Shown here: positions 6,671 to 14,580 of the stretch, in pieces | Layout of the letters: each line of letters begins with the position of its first letter | Numbering within the stretch: the stretch's first letter is position 1 | Source of the DNA: Candidatus Martarchaeota archaeon | GTDB taxonomy: Archaea; Micrarchaeota; Micrarchaeia; Micrarchaeales; CABMGC01 | DNA: 23,494 nucleotides | Assembly: GCA_023485825.1 (NCBI GenBank) | Contig: JAMCZF010000020.1 | Span: forward strand, 1 to 23,494 | Reading direction: 5' to 3' | Made by a program: the position numbers and the translations under genes | Notes under the pieces: model-generated | The model's database searches: none | What the model was told of the DNA's origin: nothing | What the model saw: only the letters and a program-made list of their open reading frames with translations

Positions 6671-6702
6671 GTTATATAAACCTTATTGATAAATATATAG
6701 CA
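6671..6702 (+). promoter_or_regulatory. Two TATA-like boxes ahead of the RNA polymerase operon
   Basis: GTTATATAAACC (6671-6682) and GATAAATATATAGC (6689-6702) sit 50-80 bases before the rpoH start. Either could place the transcript start between about 6703 and 6725, leaving a leader of roughly 30-50 bases. Having two boxes could mean two start points. Confidence 0.45.
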
Positions 6703-6753
6703 TGCTTGGCCTAAGAGTTAGAGCGAGCGCCTGCTTTTTGCTGTGGTGTGTGA

Positions 6754-6987
6754 TTGACTGACAAGATCGACAACGAGATAGTGCCGCTCCACGCGCTCAT
6801 CGAGGGCAAGGAGTCCAGGGCAGTGCTCGCCGACATGCAGTTGAAGCCCGAGAACCTGCCCAAGATATTCAGCACGGATCCGCAGGCGGTTAAGCTTGGG
6901 GCGAAGCCCGGAGACGTAATAAAGATAAAAAGGCGCGACTACGGGAACGCATACGAGATATACAGGCTCGTAGTCGAAGAACAATAA
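6754..6987 (+). CDS. rpoH: DNA-directed RNA polymerase subunit H (Rpb5-like)
   Basis: A 77-residue homologue of the C-terminal assembly domain of eukaryotic Rpb5, found on the outer jaw of the enzyme. Family marks are I-V-P-L-H near the start, L-P-K-I-F-S-T-D-P-Q-A-V-K-L-G-A-K-P-G-D-V-I-K-I-x-R, and Y-R-L-V-V at the end. The length is normal for archaea. The start is a TTG with GGTGTGTGAT before it; no better in-frame ATG or GTG gives the full domain. It is the first gene of the operon, 31 bases before rpoB''. Confidence 0.95.
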   Translation: MTDKIDNEIVPLHALIEGKESRAVLADMQLKPENLPKIFSTDPQAVKLGAKPGDVIKIKRRDYGNAYEIYRLVVEEQ

Positions 6988-7018
6988 AGTAAGCTTCCGG
7001 GCCAGCCCGGTGAATGCA

Positions 7019-8527
7019 ATGGACTCAAAAAACCTCTTGTTGAGCTCGTATCTGACACCCGGCACTCTGGTGCAGCATCAGATAGACAGCTTCAACAGGT
7101 TCCTTGACAACGGAATAATGAAGGCAATGGGGCCCCAGAGCCTCATAGAGCCGAACGTGGAGGGCTTTGCGCTGAAAATCGGCAACGTGCGCATAGGCAA
7201 TCCCTCAATAATAGAGGCAGACAGCTCGCGCCACAGCATAATGCCCAACGAGGCAAGGCTCAGGAACATAACATACGCCGCTCCGATATACATGGAAGTG
7301 GTTCCTGTGATAAGGGGCATAGAGAAGACCGCAAACTACGGCGAGGTGTATGTAGGGGACCTTCCCATAATGGTGCGCAGCAATGCATGCAACATGAAGG
7401 GGGTAAGCAGGACCCAGCTGATGGAGAGCGGCGAGGATCCCGACGACCCGGGCGGATACTTCATCATAAAGGGCGTGGAGCGCGCGCTCATAGGCCTTGA
7501 TGACGTCGCATCCAACAGGATAATAACAACAAAGGAGAAGAAGGGCAGCGAGGTCAAGAGCAGGGTGTTCTCATCGACCCCGGGCTTCCGCGCCCGCTGC
7601 GTTGTCACAAGGAACCAGAGCGGCATATTCTCTGTCGATTTCCCGACAGTAAGCAGGAGCCTGGAGCTAACCCTGCTTCTCACCGCGCTGGGAATGTCCG
7701 GCAAGGACATACTCAATTACACAGGAAACATGCTCCCGTTCAAGAACGACATGCTGCTTAACATAGAGCTCAGCTCAATAAACAAGCGCGATCCGGAGAG
7801 CAAGGCGGTGCACGTTCTCAATTCATCCGAGGCGTTCCTCGAGATAGGCAAGCTCGCCGCTCCGGGCCAGGCGAAAGAATACCAGATGAAGCGCGCAGAG
7901 ATGCAGTTCGACAGCTACCTGCTTCCTCATATCGGCAGCGGCGAGGGGTCAAGGATAGAAAAGGCAAAGTACATACTTGAGATGGCCAGGAAGGCGACCG
8001 CGGTGGCGAACAGGATTATACGCCAGGATGACAAGGACCATTACGCAAACAAGCGCACGAGGTTCTCCGGGGAATTGATGGAGGAGCTGTTCGCATACGC
8101 ATTCCGTTTCTTCCTCAAGGAGGTCAAGTACCAGATAGAGCGCATGAGCGCCAGGGGAAGGAGGCTGAGCATGCAGTCGATAATAAGCCCTGACACGCTC
8201 ACCGAGAAGATAGCGTATGCCATGGGCACAGGCACCTGGGTTGCCGGGCAGACCGGGGTATCGCAGGTGCTTGACAGGACCAATCTGATAAGCACATATG
8301 CTCACCTGCGCAGGGTCAAGAGCCCGCTCGCGAAGAAGCATCCGCACTTCCGCGCGCGCGACGTCCACGGCACGCAGTGGGGCAAGATATGTCCTGCGGA
8401 GAGCCCAGAGGGACAGGAGGTAGGGCTTACAAAGTACCTGGCGCTTATGGCGAAGGTGACCGTTGGCGCCGAGGAGAGCTCCGCGGAGCAGGAGATACGG
8501 AAGCTGGCAGACATAAAGCCCGTTTAG
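7019..8527 (+). CDS. rpoB2: DNA-directed RNA polymerase subunit B'' (N-terminal half of Rpb2)
   Basis: A 502-residue subunit carrying the protrusion, lobe and fork regions of Rpb2. It shows L-V-x-H-Q-I-D-S-F-N-x-F, G-x-F-I-I-K-G-V-E-R (as G-Y-F-I-I-K-G-V-E-R), the fork stretch G-T-W-V-A-G-Q-T-G-V-S-Q-V-L-D-R, H-L-R-R-V-K-S-P-L, and C-P-A-E-S-P-E-G-Q-E-V-G-L near the end. It stops just past the fork, the point where B is split in methanogens, halophiles and several other archaea. ATG 7019 is chosen because GGTGA lies 5 bases upstream (7009-7013); the GTG at 7010 overlaps that site. The B' gene begins 8 bases after the stop. Confidence 0.96.
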   Translation: MDSKNLLLSSYLTPGTLVQHQIDSFNRFLDNGIMKAMGPQSLIEPNVEGFALKIGNVRIGNPSIIEADSSRHSIMPNEARLRNITYAAPIYMEVVPVIRGIEKTANYGEVYVGDLPIMVRSNACNMKGVSRTQLMESGEDPDDPGGYFIIKGVERALIGLDDVASNRIITTKEKKGSEVKSRVFSSTPGFRARCVVTRNQSGIFSVDFPTVSRSLELTLLLTALGMSGKDILNYTGNMLPFKNDMLLNIELSSINKRDPESKAVHVLNSSEAFLEIGKLAAPGQAKEYQMKRAEMQFDSYLLPHIGSGEGSRIEKAKYILEMARKATAVANRIIRQDDKDHYANKRTRFSGELMEELFAYAFRFFLKEVKYQIERMSARGRRLSMQSIISPDTLTEKIAYAMGTGTWVAGQTGVSQVLDRTNLISTYAHLRRVKSPLAKKHPHFRARDVHGTQWGKICPAESPEGQEVGLTKYLALMAKVTVGAEESSAEQEIRKLADIKPV

Positions 8528-8535
8528 TTGATGAA

Positions 8536-10356
8536 ATGGATGGAAAGAAGACTTATGTCTATCTGAACGGAAAGGCGATAGGCTACATAACAGATCCCGC
8601 GAAGTTCGTCTACGAGGTCAGGAGCGCGCGCCGCAGCGGCAAGATATCCGGAGAGATAAATGTAGCTTATTCGGACAAGCTCGACAGCATAAACATCAAT
8701 ACGGACCGCGGGAGGATCCGCAAGCCTTATCTAATAGTGGAGAACGGCAGGTCGCGCCTTACTCCGGAGCTCAATGAAAGGATGAAGAAGAAGGAGATAA
8801 ACTTCAGCTACCTGCTCAGGAACGGCATAGTAGAGTACCTCGATGCTGAAGAGGAAGAGAACGCGCTCGTTGCGATAGACGAATCATCTATAACCAATGC
8901 GACCACGCATCTCGAGTTCGATCTTACAGCAATCTTCGGCCTTTCGGCAAACCTCGCCCCGTATGCGGAGCACAACGCCATAGCAAGGCAGGCAATGAGC
9001 GTCAACTACATGAAGCAGAGCGAAGGCCTTTACGCTACGAACTTCAACCAGCGCTTCGATTCGCGCACCTATGTCCTATTCTACCCGCAGGCGCCCCTTA
9101 TCACTACGGTCCCGTATGAAGCCCTGGACGTTAAGCGCCATGCATCCGGCCAGAACCTGGTAGTTGCATTGTCTACGTATTACGGATACAACATGGCGGA
9201 CGCGCTTGTAATAAACAAGGCAGCGGTCGACAGGGGGGTCGGGCGCAGCATGTTCTACAAGTCCTATACTGACGAGGAGCGCAGGTACCCCGGCGGGCAG
9301 CGCGACAGGTTCAAGGTGCCCCCTGCTACATCAGAGGGGTACATGGGCGAACACGCTTACTCAAAGCTAAGCGAGGACGGAATAATCGAACCAGAGATGG
9401 CGGTCGACGAGGGCGATGTCCTCATAGGAAAGGTCGCGCCTCCAAGGTTCCTCGAGGAGAACATAGGCGCATCGGGCCTTGAGGAGCGCATGCGCGACGA
9501 TTCGGTTGTGCTGAAGCCCGGGGAGAACGGAGTGGTTGACAGCGTGCTCTTCACCGAAACCCCCGGGGCGACGCGCACCGTCAAGGTGCGCATACGCAGC
9601 CTCCGGGTACCTGAGAAAGGCGACAAGTTCGCAAGCAGGCACGGGCAGAAGGGCGTGCTGGCGCTGCTAGCCAATCCCGAGGACATGCCGTTCACCGAGT
9701 CCGGCATAGTGCCGGACATACTGCTCAACCCCCTTAGCATACCGTCAAGGCTTACCTTCGGGCACCTCCTCGAGGAGATAGCGGGCAAGGCGAGTGCCCT
9801 GTCGGGCTCTATACTCGACGGTACGGCATTCACGGAATCGGGCAAGGACAGGCTCAAGAAGTACGGGGAAATCCTCACCCAGGCCGGCTTCGACGTGCAC
9901 GGAGACGAGACCCTCTACGACGGCATGACCGGCAGGCCGTTCAAGGCAAAGATATTCGTGGGCGTAACCTACTACTACAGGCTTTACCACATGGTAAGCA
10001 ACAAGATGCAGGTCAGGAGCAGGGGCAAGGTGCAGATACTGACGCACCAGCCGACAGAGGGCAAGGCAAGGCTTGGCGCACTGCGCTTCGGAGAGATGGA
10101 GCGCGATGCGCTTGTGGGCTATGGCGCATCACTGCTCCTCAAGGAGCGTATGCTTGATCAGAGCGACAAGACGGCCGTGCTCATATGCAGGCAATGCGGA
10201 GGCATGGGTTATTACGACCACATAAAGCGCATCCAGACCTGCCCGATGTGCGGCGCGTCTGCCCTGGCGGAGGTCGAGATAAGCTACGCCTTCAAGGTGC
10301 TCCTCGACGAGATACGCTCCATGCACATAATGCCGACGGTGAAGCTGAAGGATTGA
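8536..10356 (+). CDS. rpoB1: DNA-directed RNA polymerase subunit B' (C-terminal half of Rpb2)
   Basis: A 606-residue subunit bearing the hybrid-binding, wall and anchor/clamp parts of Rpb2. It shows V-Y-L-N-G-K-A-I-G at the start, K-G-D-K-F-A-S-R-H-G-Q-K-G at about 360, G-I-V-P-D-I-L-L-N-P-L-S-I-P-S-R-L-T at about 395, Q-P-T-E-G-K-A-R-L-G-A-L-R-F-G-E-M-E-R-D at about 514, and a C-terminal zinc site C-R-Q-C...C-P-M-C. The acidic pair near metal B, usually Glu-Asp in Y-N-x-E-D-A, reads Ala221-Asp222 (Y-N-M-A-D-A-L). The start is ATG 8536; the frame stays open upstream to 8377, but that part only shadows rpoB''. The A' gene starts 4 bases after the stop. Confidence 0.96.
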   Translation: MDGKKTYVYLNGKAIGYITDPAKFVYEVRSARRSGKISGEINVAYSDKLDSININTDRGRIRKPYLIVENGRSRLTPELNERMKKKEINFSYLLRNGIVEYLDAEEEENALVAIDESSITNATTHLEFDLTAIFGLSANLAPYAEHNAIARQAMSVNYMKQSEGLYATNFNQRFDSRTYVLFYPQAPLITTVPYEALDVKRHASGQNLVVALSTYYGYNMADALVINKAAVDRGVGRSMFYKSYTDEERRYPGGQRDRFKVPPATSEGYMGEHAYSKLSEDGIIEPEMAVDEGDVLIGKVAPPRFLEENIGASGLEERMRDDSVVLKPGENGVVDSVLFTETPGATRTVKVRIRSLRVPEKGDKFASRHGQKGVLALLANPEDMPFTESGIVPDILLNPLSIPSRLTFGHLLEEIAGKASALSGSILDGTAFTESGKDRLKKYGEILTQAGFDVHGDETLYDGMTGRPFKAKIFVGVTYYYRLYHMVSNKMQVRSRGKVQILTHQPTEGKARLGALRFGEMERDALVGYGASLLLKERMLDQSDKTAVLICRQCGGMGYYDHIKRIQTCPMCGASALAEVEISYAFKVLLDEIRSMHIMPTVKLKD

Positions 10357-10360
10357 TTCA

Positions 10361-12886
10361 ATGCAGGCAGAAGCAATAAACTACATAAGGTTCGGGATAA
10401 TCTCACCTGAAGGGATAAAGAAGATGAGCGTGGCAAAGCTCACCGTGCCCGACACATACAACGAGGACGGCTACCCGATAGATGGGGGCCTTCTCGACCA
10501 GCGCCTTGGCGTCATAGACCCGGGCCTGGTGTGCAAGACATGCGGCGCGCGCGCGAAGACATGCCCGGGGCACTTCGGCCACATCGAGCTTGTGCGTCCT
10601 GTAATACACTCCGAGTTCTCCAAGGTCCTCTATGCAATACTCAGGTCGACGTGCTTTGAATGCCACCGCATACTCCTTGACCCCAAGCAGGTTCAGGCCC
10701 TCACCGACTCCGCAGACAGTGAGGCGCACGAACAGGGCGAGGAGGCCCAGCGCAGCAATGGCAGGCGCGCTCAGGTGAAGGGCAGCAAGAGATGCCCGTA
10801 CTGCAAGGCCGCGCAGCCGAAACTCAAGTTTTCACAGCCCACATACTTCAACATAGGCGACAGGCGGCTGAAGCCCGATGAGATACGCGACATAGTGTCG
10901 AAGATAAGCAGGGAGGACCTCGCGCTTCTCGGCGTCGACCTGGGGATAAGCGACCCGTCCTGGCTGGTACTCAGCTCGCTGCTCGTGCCGCCAGTGAACG
11001 TCCGCCCTTCCATAACGCTGGAGTCCGGCGAGAGGAGCGAGGACGACCTGACGCACAAGCTCGTCGACATAATGCGCATAAACCAGCGCCTGGAGCAGAA
11101 CATCAATGCAGGGGCGCCGCAGATAATAATCGACGACCTGTGGGAGCTCCTGCAGTACCACGTCACGGCCTACTTCAACAATGAGACATCAGGCATACCC
11201 CCGGCGAGGCACAGGTCAGGAAGGGCGCTCAAGACGCTGGCGCAGCGCCTCAAGGGCAAGGAAGGGAGATTCCGCTACAACCTGAGCGGCAAGCGCGTCA
11301 ACTACTCCGCAAGGACTGTAATAAGCGTGGATCCGTATGTAGACATAAACGAGGTCGGGGTGCCGTTCGCTATAGCGGAGAAGCTTACCGTGCCCTTCTA
11401 CGTGACCCACTGGAATATCGACAAGGCCAGGGAGTACCTTAAGAGCGCTTCCTATCCCACGGTCATCAACATAATAGCGCAGGACGGCAAGCGCCGGCGC
11501 GTGATTGAGGGCAACAGGGAGGAACTGGCAAAGGAGGTGGCACCGGGCCACATCCTAGAGAGGCAGCTCATCGACGGAGACATAGTGCTCTTCAACAGGC
11601 AGCCTACGCTGCACAGGATATCAATCATGGCCCACAGGGTAAAGGTGCTTCCCGGCAGGACGTTCAGGATAAACTACTGCACCACAAGCCCGTACAACGC
11701 AGACTTCGACGGCGACGAGATGAACCTGCACGTGCCGCAGACGCTCGAGGCCCAGGCCGAGGCGAGGCTGCTGATGGATGTGCAGTTCCAGATATTCTCG
11801 CCAAGGGACGGCGGCGCAATAATAGCCAACAGCGAAGACGGCATAATGGGAATGTTCGCATTGACAAGGGACGGCACATATGTCTCGAAGGACGAGGCAA
11901 CGTACCTTCTCGGCATAGCCGGCATATACGGGCTTCCGGAGCACAGCAAGAACGGCATGTACCTCGGCAAGGACATCTTCTCCATGCTGCTCCCGAAGGG
12001 CATAAACCTCGAGGCCAAGACGGCATACGGTGCCATAAAGATAAAGAACGGCAAGCTCATAGAAGGGGCGATAACCCGTGAAGCATACGGAAAGGGCAAT
12101 CTCCTCTTCGAGCGCATAGTGTCAGATTACGGCTTCGACAGGCTCCGCGAGTTCATATTCGCATCATCGAAGCTCGCAGACGCGTATGCCACCCTGTCGG
12201 GGGTGACGGTGGGGGTGAAGGAGTACGCAATAGACGAGGAGCTCGAGCAGAAGCGCATGAAGATAATACGCGACACTTTCGCCAAGGTGTCCGAATTCAT
12301 AGAACAGTACAAGACCAAGAAGCTCGAGCCTTTCATAGGATACACGCTGCGCGAATCGCTGGAGCGCATAATAATAGCAGAACTCAACATAGCCAGGAAC
12401 AATGCGGGGGACACGCTTGTAAAGCACGCAGGGGCAGGCAACAGCGCCGTCGAGATGGCGAGGTCGGGCTCAAGGGGAAACGTGCTGAACCTTGAGCAGA
12501 TGAGCATGTTCCTCGGGCAGCAGGCTACGCTGTCAGGGGGCCGCATCAAGAGGGGCTACTATACCAACAGGGTGCTTCCCCACATACCGCCGAACGACAT
12601 AGCGCCAGTATCAAGGGGGTTCATCACAACCTCGTTCTATTCGGGCATGCACCCGATAGAGCTGTTCATGCACGCTGTCGGTTCGAGAGGGTCTGAGGTC
12701 TACAAGGCGCTGCTCACAGGAAGGTCCGGCTACCTCTACCGCAGGCTGTCCAATGCGCTGCAGGACTACTACGTGCGCAAGGACCTGAGCGTGCGCGACG
12801 TAAACAACAACATAATACAGACGATTTACGGCGGAGACGCGGTGAACCCTTTGATGTCGAGGTTCGAGAAGAAGGCAAGTGAGTGA
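10361..12886 (+). CDS. rpoA1: DNA-directed RNA polymerase subunit A' (N-terminal part of Rpb1)
   Basis: An 841-residue catalytic subunit. Two zinc sites are present: C-K-T-C...C-P-G-H-F-G-H near residue 59 and C-F-E-C...C-P-Y-C near 100-147. The catalytic loop N-A-D-F-D-G-D is intact, with Asp448, 450 and 452 holding metal A, preceded by F-N-R-Q-P-T-L-H-R. The bridge-helix region (about 764-792) reads H-P-I-E-L-F-M-H-A-V-G-S-R-G-S, then E-V-Y-K-A-L-L-T-G-R-S-G-Y. It keeps Pro, His-Ala and the final Gly-Tyr, but differs from the nearly universal G-G-R-E-G-L-x-D-T-A-V. It ends at the normal A'/A'' split. The following gene starts 1 base after its stop. Confidence 0.97.
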   Translation: MQAEAINYIRFGIISPEGIKKMSVAKLTVPDTYNEDGYPIDGGLLDQRLGVIDPGLVCKTCGARAKTCPGHFGHIELVRPVIHSEFSKVLYAILRSTCFECHRILLDPKQVQALTDSADSEAHEQGEEAQRSNGRRAQVKGSKRCPYCKAAQPKLKFSQPTYFNIGDRRLKPDEIRDIVSKISREDLALLGVDLGISDPSWLVLSSLLVPPVNVRPSITLESGERSEDDLTHKLVDIMRINQRLEQNINAGAPQIIIDDLWELLQYHVTAYFNNETSGIPPARHRSGRALKTLAQRLKGKEGRFRYNLSGKRVNYSARTVISVDPYVDINEVGVPFAIAEKLTVPFYVTHWNIDKAREYLKSASYPTVINIIAQDGKRRRVIEGNREELAKEVAPGHILERQLIDGDIVLFNRQPTLHRISIMAHRVKVLPGRTFRINYCTTSPYNADFDGDEMNLHVPQTLEAQAEARLLMDVQFQIFSPRDGGAIIANSEDGIMGMFALTRDGTYVSKDEATYLLGIAGIYGLPEHSKNGMYLGKDIFSMLLPKGINLEAKTAYGAIKIKNGKLIEGAITREAYGKGNLLFERIVSDYGFDRLREFIFASSKLADAYATLSGVTVGVKEYAIDEELEQKRMKIIRDTFAKVSEFIEQYKTKKLEPFIGYTLRESLERIIIAELNIARNNAGDTLVKHAGAGNSAVEMARSGSRGNVLNLEQMSMFLGQQATLSGGRIKRGYYTNRVLPHIPPNDIAPVSRGFITTSFYSGMHPIELFMHAVGSRGSEVYKALLTGRSGYLYRRLSNALQDYYVRKDLSVRDVNNNIIQTIYGGDAVNPLMSRFEKKASE

Positions 12887-12887
12887 C

Positions 12888-13931
12888 ATGGCGCAAAACA
12901 AGGACAAGAACACAATAGAGTACGGCGAGCCGGTAGGCATGCTTGCCGCACAGTCGCTGGGAGAGCCCGGGACGCAGATGATACTCAGGGCCTTCCACTT
13001 TGCAGGAATAGAGTCTACCATAGCCACATCCGGGCTTCCGCGCATAGTCGAGCTGGTGGATGCAAGGAAGAAGCCAGAAACTCCGATAACATTCATCTAC
13101 CTGACCGGGGAATACAAGCGCAGCGTCGGGAAGGCCGAGCAGACCCTCAAGAAGGTGAGCGAGGTGCGCATGGGCATCGTAGTCCGCAGGATCCTCGAGA
13201 ACTTCTCCAAGGGGATAATCAAGCTGGTGCTTGATGCGCAGGTGCTCAAGGCCAACGAGCTGACCCCGGGCCAGCTCGCGCAGAAGGTCGCGAAGAAGCT
13301 CGATGCCAGAACCAAGGTGGACAAGGACGGCAACATACTCGTCAAGCTCAAGACCAAGAAGCTCACAGAGGTGCGCAGCACTAGCGTCAAGCTCATGAAG
13401 GATGTCGTGCAGGGGGTTGAAGGGGCAGGCAAGGCGGTGCTCCAGAAGGATCCAAAGACCGGCGAGTTCTACATAATAGCGGCAGGAAGCAACATCGGAG
13501 GGATTATGGACATAGAAGGTGTCGACAAGTCAAAGATATACACCAACGACGTCTTCGCAATGTGCCGTCAGTTCGGAATAGAGGCCGCGCGCAACACCCT
13601 CGTGCGCGAGCTCGACACAACGCTGCGCGAGCAGAAGATCAACGTGGACAAGAGGCACCTCATGCTCATAGCGGACGCGATGACCTACTCCGGGACGATC
13701 AAGGGCGTTGGAAGGCACGGCCTGTCGGGCCAGAAGCAGTCGGTGTTCGCCAAGGCGGCTTACGAGGAAACGGTGAAGCACCTGGTCAATGCAGCGGCGT
13801 TCAGCGAAGTGGACTACATGCGCGGCGTGACCGAGAACATACTCGTCGGCAAGCAGATACCGCTGGGTACAGGCTCGGTGCACCTCGCCATAAAGAAGGA
13901 GGACATGCAGAAGGTCAAGCCGAAGAAGTAG
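12888..13931 (+). CDS. rpoA2: DNA-directed RNA polymerase subunit A'' (C-terminal part of Rpb1)
   Basis: A 347-residue subunit with the trigger loop and the C-terminal clamp/jaw part of Rpb1. It opens with E-P-V-G-M-L-A-A-Q-S-L-G-E-P-G-T-Q-M and then the trigger loop L-R-A-F-H-F-A-G, whose catalytic His37 is kept, followed by S-G-L-P-R-I-V-E-L-V-D-A-R-K-K-P. The end carries D-K-R-H-L-M-L-I-A-D-A-M-T and G-L-S-G-Q-K-Q-S-V-F-A-K-A-A-Y-E-E-T. ATG 12888 is used rather than the GTG at 12879, which overlaps the A' stop. It is the last gene of the operon here; no rpl30e, nusA or ribosomal protein gene follows. Confidence 0.96.
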   Translation: MAQNKDKNTIEYGEPVGMLAAQSLGEPGTQMILRAFHFAGIESTIATSGLPRIVELVDARKKPETPITFIYLTGEYKRSVGKAEQTLKKVSEVRMGIVVRRILENFSKGIIKLVLDAQVLKANELTPGQLAQKVAKKLDARTKVDKDGNILVKLKTKKLTEVRSTSVKLMKDVVQGVEGAGKAVLQKDPKTGEFYIIAAGSNIGGIMDIEGVDKSKIYTNDVFAMCRQFGIEAARNTLVRELDTTLREQKINVDKRHLMLIADAMTYSGTIKGVGRHGLSGQKQSVFAKAAYEETVKHLVNAAAFSEVDYMRGVTENILVGKQIPLGTGSVHLAIKKEDMQKVKPKK

Positions 13932-13962
13932 GCCAAATCCTCCCTCAGACCCACTTTCCGGC

Positions 13963-14020
13963 TTTGTTGATTAAGTCTTAATTTGTTGATAAAGTCCGTA
14001 TTTCGTTGAAAAAGTCAGTA
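13963..14020 (+). repeat. Three tandem imperfect direct repeats, 19-20 bases each
   Basis: TTTGTTGATTAAGTCTTAA (13963-13981), TTTGTTGATAAAGTCCGTA (13982-14000) and TTTCGTTGAAAAAGTCAGTA (14001-14020). The shared core is TTTGTTGAxAAAGTC. The period is not a multiple of three, so it is not a protein repeat. It begins 32 bases after the rpoA'' stop and ends where the tnpA similarity begins. Confidence 0.75.
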
Positions 14021-14027
14021 GCACATT

Positions 14028-14442
14028 GTGCTTGTATCCAAATACCGATTCAAGGTCTTCAAAAACCCAAAGACGCAGAAGATAGTTGCGGATGCGTTTC
14101 GAGAAACAGAGACGCGATTCAATATAAGGATAAAGGACCTCTCTTTTGGAGACCGACTACGCACATGTCCACATGTATGTAAATGTGCCACGCAACCTTT
14201 CGATGATACAGGTTGAACAAATACTAAAATCGCATTCTGCATCCAGAGTTTTCGAGAAGACGCCGAACTTTGTAAAGAGGTATCCAGACAAGCACTTCTG
14301 GGGAGGGCAGCCCAGCGGCACCAGTGTGGGCCCTGTCGGAGAAAAGGCGATACAAAACTACATCAGAAGACAGGATGTCTCATACGAACCGTTCATGCCA
14401 CCTAAGGAAGACACTAGACAAACGAAATTGCTGTTTGCCTGA
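14028..14442 (+). pseudogene. tnpA: IS200/IS605 transposase TnpA (Y1, HUH family), frameshifted
   Basis: Two overlapping frames together give one TnpA of roughly 140 residues. The first (from 14028) reads L-V-S-K-Y-R-F-K-V-F and I-R-I-K-D-L-S-F-G-D. The second, from about 14146 on, reads D-Y-A-H-V-H-M-Y-V-N-V-P, V-E-Q-I-L-K-S-H-S-A-S-R-V-F, H-F-W-G-G-Q-P-S-G-T-S-V-G-P-V-G and N-Y-I-R-R-Q. The HUH metal-binding pair H-V-H (14164-14172) and the nucleophile Tyr (14359-14361), with Gln four residues on, are all kept. A one-base shift lies at about 14137-14150, and the N-terminus H-I-V-L-V-S-K-Y-R follows an in-frame TAG just upstream, so at least one further lesion is likely. Not functional as read, unless rescued by frameshifting. 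Confidence 0.8.
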
Positions 14443-14455
14443 GGTTGTTATCGGT

Positions 14456-14492
14456 CGGGCGAGATACCGCTAGCTTGCTGCGGAGGAGCCCG
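14456..14492 (+). repeat. Nested stem-loop downstream of tnpA
   Basis: CGGGC (14456-14460) pairs with GCCCG (14488-14492), and inside it CCGC (14467-14470) pairs with GCGG (14480-14483) around a 9-base loop. An alternative 6-base pairing CGGGCG/CGCCCG (14491-14496) is also possible. Likely the subterminal hairpin or a structured 3' RNA of the element. Confidence 0.45.
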
Positions 14493-14508
14493 CCCGTGCA
14501 AGGGGTTT

Positions 14509-14529
14509 ATAAGGGGCGCAGCCCCTTAT
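14509..14529 (+). repeat. Perfect 9-base-pair hairpin ending in T-rich DNA
   Basis: ATAAGGGGC (14509-14517), loop GCA, GCCCCTTAT (14521-14529), then TTTCATAAGC. It could be the right-end hairpin of the IS element or a terminator for transcripts coming from the polymerase operon; sequence alone does not decide. Confidence 0.6.
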
Positions 14530-14549
14530 TTCATAAGCACCAATATATA

Positions 14550-14561
14550 CGTCAATTGACG
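14550..14561 (+). promoter_or_regulatory. 12-base perfect palindrome next to a TATA-like box, possible operator
   Basis: CGTCAATTGACG directly follows CAATATATA (14541-14549) and lies about 20 bases before a second TATA-like box. A dimeric DNA-binding protein sitting here could block TBP/TFB at the upstream box. No regulator gene is present nearby. Confidence 0.4.
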
Positions 14562-14580
14562 ACATTTGGGGGGTTGGCGA

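Larger units (their letters stand above)
13960..14530 (+). mobile_element. Decayed IS200-type element (tnpA pseudogene with flanking repeats and hairpins)
   Basis: The 702-base stretch without an intact gene after rpoA'' holds, in order, three direct repeats, a frameshifted Y1 transposase, a GC-rich nested stem-loop and a perfect 9-base-pair hairpin. This order fits an IS200/IS605-family element, whose ends form subterminal hairpins rather than inverted terminal repeats. The outer limits are estimates; I cannot see the exact cleavage sites. The rest of the gap (14531-14633) holds a palindrome and the promoter of the next gene. Confidence 0.55.

Noticed and set aside
7010..7018. GTG 7010 as the rpoB'' start
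   Set aside because: This GTG is part of the GGTGA ribosome binding site for ATG 7019.
8377..8535. Upstream extension of the B' reading frame to an ATG at 8377
   Set aside because: This stretch is the out-of-frame shadow of the rpoB'' fork region, which has clear homology in its own frame; ATG 8536 gives the normal B' start.
13963..14020. CRISPR array
   Set aside because: Three repeats lie end to end with no unique spacers, and no cas genes are near.
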